From the NCBI RefSeq assembly GCF_023156585.1, contig NZ_JALNMI010000006.1, positions 124,001-188,000 of the forward strand: DNA of 64,000 nt. The letters are read 5' to 3'. This DNA comes from Subsaxibacter sp. CAU 1640. Its GTDB lineage: Bacteria; Bacteroidota; Bacteroidia; Flavobacteriales; Flavobacteriaceae. Of this stretch, positions 27,408-36,044 are shown one piece after another (within the stretch, counting starts at the first letter, position 1; every line of letters starts with the position of its first letter). The notes beneath the pieces were generated by a model. It searched no databases, was not told the DNA's origin, and was given only the letters and a program-made list of their open reading frames with translations. Position numbers and translations under genes: made by a program.

Positions 27408-29429
27408 TTACTTTAGTAAGTCGTCCTGAACTTCTTTTTCAGTGACATCCGAAGATTCGATGCCTTTAAGATCACTCTCTTCTGTTTTTTCAGCATCTTC
27501 AAGAAGTTCTTCTTTTTCAAAAGCTCGCTTTCCAAATATTTTCTCCAAATTGTCCTTGAAAATAACCTCTTTTTCCAAAAGAACTTCTGCCAATTCGGTC
27601 AGTTTATCCTTGTTGTCTTCAAGGATTTTAATTGCTCTTTGATACTGTTCTTCAATGATGTTTGAAATCTCCTTGTCTATCAATTCAGCAGTTTGCTCAC
27701 TGTATGGTTTGGTAAAGCCCATTTCACTTTGACCTGTAGAATCGTAATAGGTGAGGTTTCCCACTTTATCGCTCAACCCATAAATAGTAACCATTGCTCT
27801 CGCTTGCTTTGTAACTTTTTCCAGGTCACTCAAGGCACCTGTTGAAATTTTTCCGAAGATAACTTGCTCTGCAGCTCTACCACCAAGTGCCGCGCACATT
27901 TCGTCAAGCATTTGTTCGGTTCTTACAATCAACCGCTCCTCTGGTAGATACCACGCGGCACCTAAAGAACGTCCTCTTGGGACAATTGTAACTTTGACCA
28001 ATGGTGCAGCATGTTCTAACATCCAACTTATTGTGGCATGACCTGCCTCGTGAAACGCAACAGCTCTTTTTTCGGAAGGAGTAACAATTTTGTTCTTTTT
28101 TTCAAGTCCGCCAATAATTCGGTCAACAGCATCCAGGAAATCTTGTCTATTAACCTCCTTTTTGTTTTGTCTTGCAGCAATCAAAGCAGCCTCGTTACAT
28201 ACATTGGCAATGTCGGCACCGGAAAATCCAGGAGTTTGACGTGCAAGAAAATCGATATCTAAATCATCTGCCTTTTTAATAGGTCTTAAATGCACTTCAA
28301 ATATTTCTTTACGTTCTCTAATATCTGGCAGATCAACAAAAATTTGTCTATCAAAACGGCCTGCACGCATCAAAGCCTTATCTAGGACGTCAGCTCTATT
28401 GGTAGCCGCCAACACAATCACATTTGTATTTGTGCCAAAACCATCCATTTCTGTCAATAATTGGTTAAGTGTATTTTCCCGCTCGTCATTAGAGCCTGAA
28501 AAATTATTCTTACCTCTGGCTCGACCTATCGCATCAATTTCATCTATAAATATAATGGCAGGCGACTTTTCTTTAGCTTGCTTGAATAAATCTCTTACAC
28601 GAGAGGCTCCAACACCTACAAACATCTCCACAAAATCCGAACCAGATAGAGAAAAGAAAGGCACTTTGGCTTCACCTGCTACGGCTTTTGCCAATAGTGT
28701 TTTTCCCGTACCTGGAGGTCCTACAAGTAAAGCTCCTTTTGGTATTTTTCCGCCAAGAGATGTGTATTTGTCAGGATTTTTGAGGAAGTCCACTATCTCT
28801 TGAACTTCTTCCTTTGCTCCTTCCAAACCAGCAACATCTCTGAATGATGTTTTGACATCTGTGTTTTCATCAAAAAGTTTCGCTTTTGATTTTCCGATAT
28901 TGAAAATCTGACCACCAGCACCACCACCAGCTCCAGATGACATTCGTCTCATAATAAAAATCCAAACAGCTATAATCAATACAAATGGTAATAATGTCAA
29001 AAGGAAATCACCCCAAACATTATGTTCGGTTTCAAAAGTTACTGATGTATTTTTTAACTCATTTTCTTCAATGGTTTGATTGATCTTTTCTTGAAATAGG
29101 GCTAAATCACCAAACTCAAATTTATAATTTGGAGGTGGGGTTAATGTTGGTAAAATGGAATTGGGTTTTGTCTTTTTATGAGTTTCAGTCTCCTGGGCTT
29201 CTTTGGTGAGATAAACTTTAGCTTCTCGGTTGTTAACAATTACAACTTTAGACACTTCGCCATTTTTCAAATAATCAAAAAACTTTGAAGGTGTAGTTGT
29301 CACAGCATCTTGTCCTCCAAATCCGCCAGAAAAAATTTGAATCCCAAAAAATATTGCGATGATGATACCGTAAATCCAATATGGATTTAATTTTGGTTTT
29401 TTATTTAGATTTTTATTGTCGTTTGCCAT
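27408..29429 (-). CDS. ftsH: ATP-dependent zinc metalloprotease FtsH
   Basis: FtsH degrades membrane and short-lived cytosolic proteins at the inner membrane. The 673-residue protein has two membrane segments (about 18-34 and 142-160) around a periplasmic domain. It has the AAA Walker A GPPGTGKT at 237-244, Walker B IIFIDEID at 292-299, and the zinc site HEAGH at 460-464. The acidic C-terminal tail is ordinary. It lies 7 nt after rsfS and shares its promoter. Confidence 0.98.
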   Translation of the reverse strand: MANDNKNLNKKPKLNPYWIYGIIIAIFFGIQIFSGGFGGQDAVTTTPSKFFDYLKNGEVSKVVIVNNREAKVYLTKEAQETETHKKTKPNSILPTLTPPPNYKFEFGDLALFQEKINQTIEENELKNTSVTFETEHNVWGDFLLTLLPFVLIIAVWIFIMRRMSSGAGGGAGGQIFNIGKSKAKLFDENTDVKTSFRDVAGLEGAKEEVQEIVDFLKNPDKYTSLGGKIPKGALLVGPPGTGKTLLAKAVAGEAKVPFFSLSGSDFVEMFVGVGASRVRDLFKQAKEKSPAIIFIDEIDAIGRARGKNNFSGSNDERENTLNQLLTEMDGFGTNTNVIVLAATNRADVLDKALMRAGRFDRQIFVDLPDIRERKEIFEVHLRPIKKADDLDIDFLARQTPGFSGADIANVCNEAALIAARQNKKEVNRQDFLDAVDRIIGGLEKKNKIVTPSEKRAVAFHEAGHATISWMLEHAAPLVKVTIVPRGRSLGAAWYLPEERLIVRTEQMLDEMCAALGGRAAEQVIFGKISTGALSDLEKVTKQARAMVTIYGLSDKVGNLTYYDSTGQSEMGFTKPYSEQTAELIDKEISNIIEEQYQRAIKILEDNKDKLTELAEVLLEKEVIFKDNLEKIFGKRAFEKEELLEDAEKTEESDLKGIESSDVTEKEVQDDLLK

Positions 29430-29436
29430 ATACGTT

Positions 29437-29808
29437 TTAGTAACTTGTTTCTATAATGGTAGTTTTTGCATCTCCCCATAGACTTTCAATGTCGTAATAC
29501 TGTCTTGTGTGTTTTTGAAACACATGCACTACAACGTTTACATAGTCCATCAAAACCCATTCGGCATTGTCACTACCTTCTATATGCCAAGGATGGTCTT
29601 TAAGTTCTTTACTGACTTTCTTTTGTACGGAATTAACAATGGCGTTAACCTGTGTGTTTGAAGTACCCTCACAAATAATGAAATAATCACAAACCGTGTT
29701 TTCTAACTCCCTTAAGTCAAGAATTTTAATATCTTTTCCTTTTACATCTTCAATACCACCTAATATTACTGTTATCAACTGGTCTGCGTTATTATTGCTT
29801 TTCGCCAT
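29437..29808 (-). CDS. rsfS: Ribosome silencing factor RsfS
   Basis: RsfS binds L14 and blocks subunit joining under starvation. The protein has 123 residues from the ATG at 29808 (MAKSNNNADQLI); a TTG one codon upstream is less likely. Family motifs are present: LDLRELENTVCDYFIICEG, the DHPWHIEGSDNAEWVLMDY segment and VVVHVFQKHTRQYYDIESLW. It is followed by ftsH in one operon. Its target L14 is also encoded in this window. Confidence 0.95.
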   Translation of the reverse strand: MAKSNNNADQLITVILGGIEDVKGKDIKILDLRELENTVCDYFIICEGTSNTQVNAIVNSVQKKVSKELKDHPWHIEGSDNAEWVLMDYVNVVVHVFQKHTRQYYDIESLWGDAKTTIIETSY

Positions 29809-29830
29809 CAAATTAGTTTACAATTTAGTG

Positions 29831-29838
29831 CAAAGTTA
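29831..29838 (-). promoter_or_regulatory. -7 box for rsfS-ftsH
   Basis: The minus strand reads TAACTTTG, an exact match to TAnnTTTG, 22 nt upstream of the rsfS ATG. No clear -33 TTG at standard spacing. Confidence 0.55.
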
Positions 29839-29905
29839 TTATTTTTTTAGTTCTTTTGAGCTTTGTTAATCTTAAGAAAACCATAATTTCCTTAAAATAA
29901 TCAGT

Positions 29906-30637
29906 ATGCGTATAATCAAACTTAATGCCATTGATTCGACAAATTCGTATTTAAGGCGTTTGAGTACCGAAGAAATGCTGGAAGATTATACTATTGTCAC
30001 GGCAGATCACCAAACGGATGGCAGAGGTCAGATGGGAACAAACTGGGCATCTCAAGAAGGCAAAAACCTTACTGTTAGTGTCTTCAAGGATGTTTCATTC
30101 TTAAAAATAGAACATAGTTTTTACATTAGTATATCTGTTTCTCTTGCTGTATTTAAGGCTTTAGAGATGTTTCAAATAAGAAGATTAAAGATAAAATGGC
30201 CTAACGACATTTTGTCAGAAAACAAAAAAATTGCCGGTATATTGATTGAAAATGTCATTAAGCAGAATCAATTACAGGCATCTGTCATAGGTCTTGGTTT
30301 GAATGTCAACCAAACAGAGTTTGAAGGTTTGCCAAATGCTTCGTCACTTCTTTTGATTTCTGGAAAAGTACTTGATTTAGATGAAGTGTTAAACGAAATC
30401 TTAAAACAGCTACATATTTATTTTCAGAAATTGGAGAATGGTTATCTTAAAAAGCTTAAACAAGAATATGAAAATCAATTATTTAGAAAAGGTAAGCCTT
30501 CAACCTTTATGAATATGCATGGAGAATTTTTTACAGGCATTATTTTGGGGATTTCCGATTCGGGGAATTTAAAGCTTCAAACGGAAAAAGATGAGGAACT
30601 AGAATTTGACCTTAAAGAAATTTCCTTAATTTATTAA
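29906..30637 (+). CDS. birA: Biotin-[acetyl-CoA-carboxylase] ligase
   Basis: BirA attaches biotin to carboxyl carrier proteins. The 243-residue protein has the catalytic domain only, without the N-terminal repressor helix-turn-helix. The DGRGQMGTNWAS motif corresponds to the biotinyl-AMP loop (GRGRxGR in E. coli), followed by KWPNDILSENKKIAGILIEN. It is therefore probably a ligase without a regulatory role. It ends overlapping the convergent SRPBCC gene by 4 nt. Confidence 0.93.
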   Translation: MRIIKLNAIDSTNSYLRRLSTEEMLEDYTIVTADHQTDGRGQMGTNWASQEGKNLTVSVFKDVSFLKIEHSFYISISVSLAVFKALEMFQIRRLKIKWPNDILSENKKIAGILIENVIKQNQLQASVIGLGLNVNQTEFEGLPNASSLLLISGKVLDLDEVLNEILKQLHIYFQKLENGYLKKLKQEYENQLFRKGKPSTFMNMHGEFFTGIILGISDSGNLKLQTEKDEELEFDLKEISLIY

Positions 30638-31029
30638 ATTATTTTCTGAAGATTTTTTGCCCAAGTTTCAATCAGTTTGCTGATGGGTCCTTTAACCATC
30701 ATTGCAATCATAGCATTGAAATCGCCATTGAACAAAAATTGAACGCGGCTCGAATTTTCAGTTTCTTTAACAATATCGACAAAAAGGTTAAAATCAAGTT
30801 TTCCGCCTGCTGCCTCCAAAATCAATTTATTAGGTACTGAACTTTCTTTCTTTTGAAGTGCAACATCTGGCATACCCGACAAAGCGAATATAAACCCATT
30901 TTCACCTAATAATTCAAATTTACTCATGTTTTCGGGCATGATTTTCTCAAAATTTTTTAAGTCATTGAGAAAGTCATACACTTGTTTTGGTGATTTATCT
31001 ATAATTTGTTTTGGGGATTCTAATTTCAT
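30634..31029 (-). CDS. SRPBCC-fold protein
   Basis: The start chosen is the ATG at 31029 (MKLESPKQIIDKSPKQVYDF), which leaves a 35-nt gap to pyrE. A longer reading frame would overlap pyrE and adds an untypical hydrophobic stretch. The 131-residue product has the START/SRPBCC opening (SPKQVYDFLNDLKNFEKIMP) and the long C-terminal helix MMVKGPISKLIETWAKNLQKI. Such proteins bind hydrophobic ligands; the ligand here is unknown. Confidence 0.75.
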   Translation of the reverse strand: MKLESPKQIIDKSPKQVYDFLNDLKNFEKIMPENMSKFELLGENGFIFALSGMPDVALQKKESSVPNKLILEAAGGKLDFNLFVDIVKETENSSRVQFLFNGDFNAMIAMMVKGPISKLIETWAKNLQKII

Positions 31030-31064
31030 GTCAGGAATATATTTTAAAAATTTAAAAAGAACTA

Positions 31065-31709
31065 TCAATTTGCATTCCATTCACCAGGATTGGCATTCCA
31101 AGTTGCTAAAATGTCCTGTTCTTTTTTATTGATGTAATTAGTGTCCAGTGCTTCTTCCAGAAGACTTTCATAATTGCTTAATGTGTTTAAGGTCACTTTA
31201 TTGTTGTCAAAATTATTGACTGCAACATCAAAACCATAAGAAAATATGGCAACCATGCCCTTCACATTTACACCCGAGTCTTTAAGAGCTCTTACGGCGT
31301 TTAAACTACTTTTGCCTGTGCTTATCAAATCTTCCACTACTACAACACTCTGTCCACTTTCTATATATCCTTCTATCTGGTTTTGGCGGCCATGTCCTTT
31401 TGCTTCTGGTCGCACATAGATAAAAGGAAGTCCAAGATACTCGGCTACTAAAATCCCTATGCCGATTGCACCTGTTGCCACGCCTGCAATGACATCTGGT
31501 TTGCCATACATAGTCTCAATTTGTTTGGCGAGAGTCTCTCTAATATAGTTCCGAATAGGAGGGTAGGATAACACGATACGATTGTCGCAATAGATTGGCG
31601 ATTTCCATCCAGAAGCCCAAGTAAAAGGATCATTGGGTTGTAGTTTTATCGCATTAATCTGCAATAAAAGTTTAGCGGTTTGTTTAGCGGTAGCTTTATC
31701 AAAAATCAT
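31065..31709 (-). CDS. pyrE: Orotate phosphoribosyltransferase
   Basis: PyrE makes orotidine monophosphate in pyrimidine synthesis. The 214-residue protein has the PRPP-binding motif VVVVEDLISTGKS at 122-134 and the RPEAKGHGRQNQIEG loop. Its C-terminal tail is longer than in E. coli. A perfect -7 box (31714-31721) lies so close to the ATG that the mRNA may have no leader. The SRPBCC gene follows in the same direction. Confidence 0.96.
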   Translation of the reverse strand: MIFDKATAKQTAKLLLQINAIKLQPNDPFTWASGWKSPIYCDNRIVLSYPPIRNYIRETLAKQIETMYGKPDVIAGVATGAIGIGILVAEYLGLPFIYVRPEAKGHGRQNQIEGYIESGQSVVVVEDLISTGKSSLNAVRALKDSGVNVKGMVAIFSYGFDVAVNNFDNNKVTLNTLSNYESLLEEALDTNYINKKEQDILATWNANPGEWNAN

Positions 31710-31713
31710 GTTG

Positions 31714-31721
31714 CAAAACTA
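31714..31721 (-). promoter_or_regulatory. -7 box directly before pyrE
   Basis: The minus strand reads TAGTTTTG, matching TAnnTTTG, and ends 4 nt before the pyrE ATG at 31709. Transcription would start on or next to the start codon. Confidence 0.5.
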
Positions 31722-31778
31722 ATCAAAAATAAGAAATCTGTTTTTTAAAATTTCACATAAAATTATTTTTCAAAGCCG

Positions 31779-31807
31779 TTGTCATAAATCAAAAATTGAT
31801 ATTTTTA
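31779..31807 (+). promoter_or_regulatory. Possible promoter of the Nudix gene
   Basis: TTG at 31779-31781 and TATTTTTA at 31800-31807 are 18 nt apart. The -7 box differs from consensus at its last base. It lies 28 nt before the ATG. Confidence 0.35.
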
Positions 31808-31835
31808 CCAATCAAAGAAGAATGTTAGCCACGAG

Positions 31836-32417
31836 ATGACTACAATTTTTGTCAATGATAAGCCCATCATACTTACCTCGGAAATTGGTTTTGAGACTAA
31901 TTTCAAGAATTACCTTCTAGATTCGGTACATATCGGAAAAGTCATTAAAGAACTGAATACCTCTTCGGTTGCAGGTGTTAGACTCATAGGCAAAAATGAA
32001 TCTAAACTTCTAAAGAAATTTTTGAAAAAATTGCCAAATGTTGTTGCCGGTGGAGGTAAAGTACTTAATACAAAAGGAGAGATACTTTTTATATATCGAA
32101 ACGATAAATGGGATTTACCGAAGGGTAAGGTAGAAGGAAAGGAAAGTATCGAGGAAACCTCAATTAGAGAGGTAGAAGAGGAAACAAAAGTAAAAGGATT
32201 AAAAATTGTAAGACCATTGGATACTACATATCATATTTTCAAGCGCAATGGACGGCATAAAATAAAAATTACTCATTGGTTTGAAATGACATCCAATTAT
32301 GAAGGCAAATTGGAACCTCAAGAAAACGAAGGAATTACCAAAGTTGAATGGCTCAATCCAAAACAAACATTGAAAGCCATGGAAAATTCCTATGCAAACA
32401 TTAAAATCCTAGTGTAA
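31836..32417 (+). CDS. Nudix hydrolase-fold protein with altered Nudix box
   Basis: Nudix enzymes hydrolyse nucleoside diphosphate derivatives. The 193-residue protein has about 70 residues of unrecognised N-terminus, then a Nudix domain. The box is visible at 97-119 (GKVEGKESIEETSIREVEEE): G-x5-E-x7-REV-x-EE is intact, but the glycine of the final xGU is a lysine (TKV). The metal-binding glutamates remain, so activity is likely. The substrate is unknown. Confidence 0.85.
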   Translation: MTTIFVNDKPIILTSEIGFETNFKNYLLDSVHIGKVIKELNTSSVAGVRLIGKNESKLLKKFLKKLPNVVAGGGKVLNTKGEILFIYRNDKWDLPKGKVEGKESIEETSIREVEEETKVKGLKIVRPLDTTYHIFKRNGRHKIKITHWFEMTSNYEGKLEPQENEGITKVEWLNPKQTLKAMENSYANIKILV

Positions 32418-32428
32418 ACTTATTAATA

Positions 32429-33217
32429 TTATTGCGAAGTCAAATTAGCATCAGATGAGAATGTCAAATCTGAATCCTGAGAGTGCAAAACTACATCGCA
32501 GAAGGTAACGGAATATTGATTCTCTCCATTTTTTGTCACATATACTGTTTCATTGGCAAACGATACATAATCCTGACCGCCAGCATCTCCGAATGTACCT
32601 AAAATTACGCAGTTTCCGTTGAAAATAAGCGAGCCGACCTCTACACTGGTATAAACACCTGTCATCGGTGATTCTTTAAACTCAATTCTAAGGGTAGACT
32701 CGGTATTTGTGCCTATTATACTGTATTCACCATATAAAATATCTGTTGAACCAGCCACAGTTGTAAAATTTTGTTCCGCTCCTTCAAAAATGATACTGTT
32801 TGGTGTTGGATTACAAGATGGTGTGCCAGGTTCATTGGATGTAGTAAAAAGTAACTTTTCTCCATAGCTGATGCCTACATCATTAATGGCATATGCTCTT
32901 ACAAAATAACTTGTATTAGACTCTAGGCCAGTAATTACACTCATAAATGGAGGTGTCCCAGAGCCATCTGTTGTATGATCATCATCAATAGTTGGTATAT
33001 TTGGCTCTATGCTCCAGCAAACTCCTTTTGCCGTTATTTGACTTCCATTATCCATTAGTGTATTTCCACCAGAATTTGCACTATTGTGGGTTATTGAACT
33101 AACTTGTGTTGTGACAATCATTGGTGCCGTAGGGGTTGGAGTGTCGTCCGTTGAATTACTGGAATCGCAAGAGAAAATCAAACTACAGAGGCATATGAGA
33201 TATAAAACAGCTTTCAT
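32429..33217 (-). CDS. Surface lipoprotein with fibronectin-III-like domain
   Basis: The 262-residue product has a lipoprotein signal with the lipid cysteine at residue 17 (CSLIFSCDSS) and a Thr/Pro linker. A domain with the pattern ITAKGVCWSIEPN ... TGLESNTSYFVRAYAIND resembles the fibronectin-like modules common in Bacteroidota surface proteins. The remaining C-terminal half (about 135-262) is beta-rich and not recognised. It converges with the Nudix gene. Confidence 0.7.
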   Translation of the reverse strand: MKAVLYLICLCSLIFSCDSSNSTDDTPTPTAPMIVTTQVSSITHNSANSGGNTLMDNGSQITAKGVCWSIEPNIPTIDDDHTTDGSGTPPFMSVITGLESNTSYFVRAYAINDVGISYGEKLLFTTSNEPGTPSCNPTPNSIIFEGAEQNFTTVAGSTDILYGEYSIIGTNTESTLRIEFKESPMTGVYTSVEVGSLIFNGNCVILGTFGDAGGQDYVSFANETVYVTKNGENQYSVTFCDVVLHSQDSDLTFSSDANLTSQ

Positions 33218-33308
33218 AGAGTTTTTTGTTTATAGAAATAGGTCTAAATATATAATATATTTTGTTTTATTGAACTTCAGGCTAAACATTACTTTAATGT
33301 TATACTTT

Positions 33309-35045
33309 TCAATCATTCAATTTATATATAGGATAGAGCATATGTGCCAATTCATAATTTGGACTCTGTTTATGCAACCAGTCTAGTTGAGCATACCAAT
33401 TATTGGCAAACCCTGGTTCATCCTTTTTCTTCCGTTCAAACTCATTTTTCAACGATTGATTTTCTACGAGAAGTTGTTCAGCCATATCTTCCCAAACATA
33501 AGGAGAGAAACCTTCTTTTTGCTGTAAAATCGTATCAAAAAAATTCCAATTGAAAAACGAATCAGGTGCTTGTGGTTCTAAAGTCTCAAGTAAATACCTT
33601 ATGGCTTTTTGATCTGTTTTAATGTAGTAATCTCCTTGTTGAAATGTCAATTTACCTGTTGAAGCAGTGATTTGAGTGTTGTAATGTTGATAATGACCTT
33701 CGTAAGCTTGATTTCTCGTTTGATAGGATGCAATTCGATAGGTTTCAACTTCTAGTGTTGTGTCTTTCTGGAATTGTATCATTTCAACATTATTTATTTT
33801 TAATAATTCGATGACATTCCACCATTCTTTTGGAATGACGTAAGCCTTGGGAATTACAACTTCTACTTTAGGTTTGAAATGATTTTGATAAATGACATCT
33901 TTTGAAAATGGTTTGTTGCGATCGTATTTTAAACGGTTTTGTCCCGTAACCTCGCTCCTTATCATAGTTCCTTCAAAGCCGTTGAAAGTCAAGGTTGATG
34001 TTTTGGTTGTGTCCAGTTCCCAGTCGATTGTGTATGTTTTTTTGCCTTTGAAGTTTTTAAATGACGATTCCCTTAACTTTCTGATTTTTTCAGAATCTCT
34101 TTCAACTATTTCAACCATACTTTTCATCAATTCATAAGTGCCTTCAACACGCTGTTTATAGGGCTTTAGCATATGGGTTTCTATCATCATTCCCAAAACA
34201 TTCCAAAGCGCTGTATAACCTGTTGAGTAACGAGGCGTATCAAAAAACTGACTAAAACCATTGTCAGGAACTTGATTAAATACATTGACATATGGAGTGA
34301 TGTCCCATTGTTTTGAAGCCAATTTTTGTTCCAGATTTGGCATCATTTCAGTGTGTAGGTAATTGCCCAAATCTCCACCAAGTTTATTATGTTGCGTAAA
34401 TAAATGTGTCAAAACATATTGATAATCGGCACCATTGCTCACGTGATTGTCGATAAAAACATCTGGCTGAACCATATGAAAAATCTTTGCGAAGGTCTGT
34501 GCATTTTTAGTGTCACATTTTATGAAATCTCTGTTGAGGTCATAATTTCTGGCATTACCTCTAAAACCATATTCTTTAGGTCCATTTTGATTGGTTCTGG
34601 TTGTTGAGTTTCTATTTAAACTTCCACCAATATTATAAATAGGAATAGTCACCAACACAACGTTTTTTGGTGTTACAATTTTGCCTTGAACAATATCTCG
34701 GTAAAGCATCATTGTAGCGTCTATACCATCAGATTCTCCTGGATGAATACCATTATTGATGAGTAAAATGCGCTTCTCCTTTTTTATCATCTCAAAATCA
34801 AAAATCTTGTCTGAATTTAAGGTGATGATATGTAATGGTTCGCCCGAATCGGTTTCACCAATGGATTGTATGGAAACTTCCGGAAAATTGTCAGCCAAGG
34901 TTTGATAATAGCTGATTGTTTGCTCGTACGTAGCAGTTTCGAGTCCGTTGCTTTTTTCAAAAACTGTCAAAAAATCGTTCTTGGCTTTTTGACCTTGAAC
35001 AAGATAGAATGAAGGAATCAACAGGAAAAGTACAAGTTTTTGCAT
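33309..35045 (-). CDS. Exported M14 family zinc carboxypeptidase
   Basis: The start is the ATG at 35045 (MQKLVLFLLIPSFYLVQGQ), a clear signal peptide; an upstream in-frame ATG at 35075 would add ten residues before it. The 578-residue protein has the M14 zinc site as H101 and E104 in NNGIHPGESDG, RNYDLNRDF, and the third ligand in FIDNHVSNG (H201). The C-terminal 250 residues are not recognised. It probably trims peptides in the periplasm or outside. It is divergent from the CtlX-type gene. Confidence 0.88.
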   Translation of the reverse strand: MQKLVLFLLIPSFYLVQGQKAKNDFLTVFEKSNGLETATYEQTISYYQTLADNFPEVSIQSIGETDSGEPLHIITLNSDKIFDFEMIKKEKRILLINNGIHPGESDGIDATMMLYRDIVQGKIVTPKNVVLVTIPIYNIGGSLNRNSTTRTNQNGPKEYGFRGNARNYDLNRDFIKCDTKNAQTFAKIFHMVQPDVFIDNHVSNGADYQYVLTHLFTQHNKLGGDLGNYLHTEMMPNLEQKLASKQWDITPYVNVFNQVPDNGFSQFFDTPRYSTGYTALWNVLGMMIETHMLKPYKQRVEGTYELMKSMVEIVERDSEKIRKLRESSFKNFKGKKTYTIDWELDTTKTSTLTFNGFEGTMIRSEVTGQNRLKYDRNKPFSKDVIYQNHFKPKVEVVIPKAYVIPKEWWNVIELLKINNVEMIQFQKDTTLEVETYRIASYQTRNQAYEGHYQHYNTQITASTGKLTFQQGDYYIKTDQKAIRYLLETLEPQAPDSFFNWNFFDTILQQKEGFSPYVWEDMAEQLLVENQSLKNEFERKKKDEPGFANNWYAQLDWLHKQSPNYELAHMLYPIYKLND

Positions 35046-35082
35046 TTTGAAATATTTGCATATAAACTTAATCAATTTAAAC

Positions 35083-35090
35083 TAATTTTG
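35083..35090 (+). promoter_or_regulatory. -7 box for the CtlX-type gene
   Basis: TAATTTTG is an exact -7 match, 21 nt before the ATG at 35112. The nearest -33 TTG (35056-35058) is spaced at 24 nt, slightly long. Confidence 0.5.
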
Positions 35091-35111
35091 CAGTCAATAA
35101 TCCCTAGTCAT

Positions 35112-36044
35112 ATGCATCAAACAACAAATACCATTTTAATGATTCGTCCTGTGGCTTTCCGTATGAACGAACAAACAGCTGTAAACAATTATTTTCAGGA
35201 GGATTTGGATATCAAAAACACTGAAATCAATGCGAAAGCTCAAGCTGAATTTGACGCTTTTGTAGAAAAATTACAAGCGGTTGGAGTGAACGTTATTGTT
35301 GAAAATGATGATAAATTGATGGATACTCCAGATTCTATTTTCCCTAACAATTGGGTGAGTTTTCACGAGAATGGCGATGTTGCACTTTATCCAATGTTCG
35401 CCGAAAACAGAAGAAAGGAAAGAAGGGAAGAACTACTCGAAAGACTTGAGAGAGAGGGGTTTTTGATCGAAAACATCGTAGATTATACTAGTGCAGAAGA
35501 CGAAGGTTTTTTTCTTGAAGGCACTGGTAGCTTGTTGCTAGACCGTGTAAATCGAAAGGCTTATTGCGCGTTATCTCCTAGAGCGGATGAGGAGTTATTT
35601 ATAGAATTCTGTGAGGATTTTGATTATTTTCCAATAGTATTTACGGCAAATCAAACTGTAGATGGAGAACGATTGCCAATATACCACACCAATGTAATGA
35701 TGTGCCTTGCCGAGAACTTTGCGGTTATTTGTCTAGATACGATTGATGACAAAAAGGAGCGAAAAAATGTTACTGAACATTTGAAAAAAGATGGCAAAGA
35801 AATCATTTCGATTACTGAATCGCAAATGCATCAATTTGCTGGGAATATGCTTCAGGTTAGAGGAAAAAATGACGAGCGTTTTTTAGTAATGAGCAAAGCT
35901 GCTCACGACAGTTTGACTAAAACTCAAATTGCTCAAATAGAAAAGCACTGTTGGATATTATCAAGTTCATTGGAAACTATTGAAACCTGTGGAGGTGGAA
36001 GTGCACGTTGTATGATGGCAGAAGTATTTTTGCCAAAAAAATAG
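35112..36044 (+). CDS. ctlX: Citrulline utilisation hydrolase CtlX-type
   Basis: The 310-residue protein resembles CtlX, a citrulline-hydrolysing member of the arginine deiminase/amidinotransferase superfamily. Characteristic segments are ILMIRPVAFRMNEQTAVNNY, TPDSIFPNNWVSFHENG and the C-terminal catalytic ETCGGGSARCMMAEVFLPKK. The start chosen is MHQTTNTILM at 35112, after the -7 box, instead of a longer frame from 35040. It is a second guanidino/ureido enzyme alongside the one at 22.9 kb. Its stop abuts that of the convergent histidine kinase. Confidence 0.87.
   Translation: MHQTTNTILMIRPVAFRMNEQTAVNNYFQEDLDIKNTEINAKAQAEFDAFVEKLQAVGVNVIVENDDKLMDTPDSIFPNNWVSFHENGDVALYPMFAENRRKERREELLERLEREGFLIENIVDYTSAEDEGFFLEGTGSLLLDRVNRKAYCALSPRADEELFIEFCEDFDYFPIVFTANQTVDGERLPIYHTNVMMCLAENFAVICLDTIDDKKERKNVTEHLKKDGKEIISITESQMHQFAGNMLQVRGKNDERFLVMSKAAHDSLTKTQIAQIEKHCWILSSSLETIETCGGGSARCMMAEVFLPKK

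Noticed and set aside
30634-31080. Extended SRPBCC reading frame overlapping pyrE
   Set aside because: The extra N-terminus is hydrophobic and unlike the family, and the ATG at 31029 gives a normal start and spacing.
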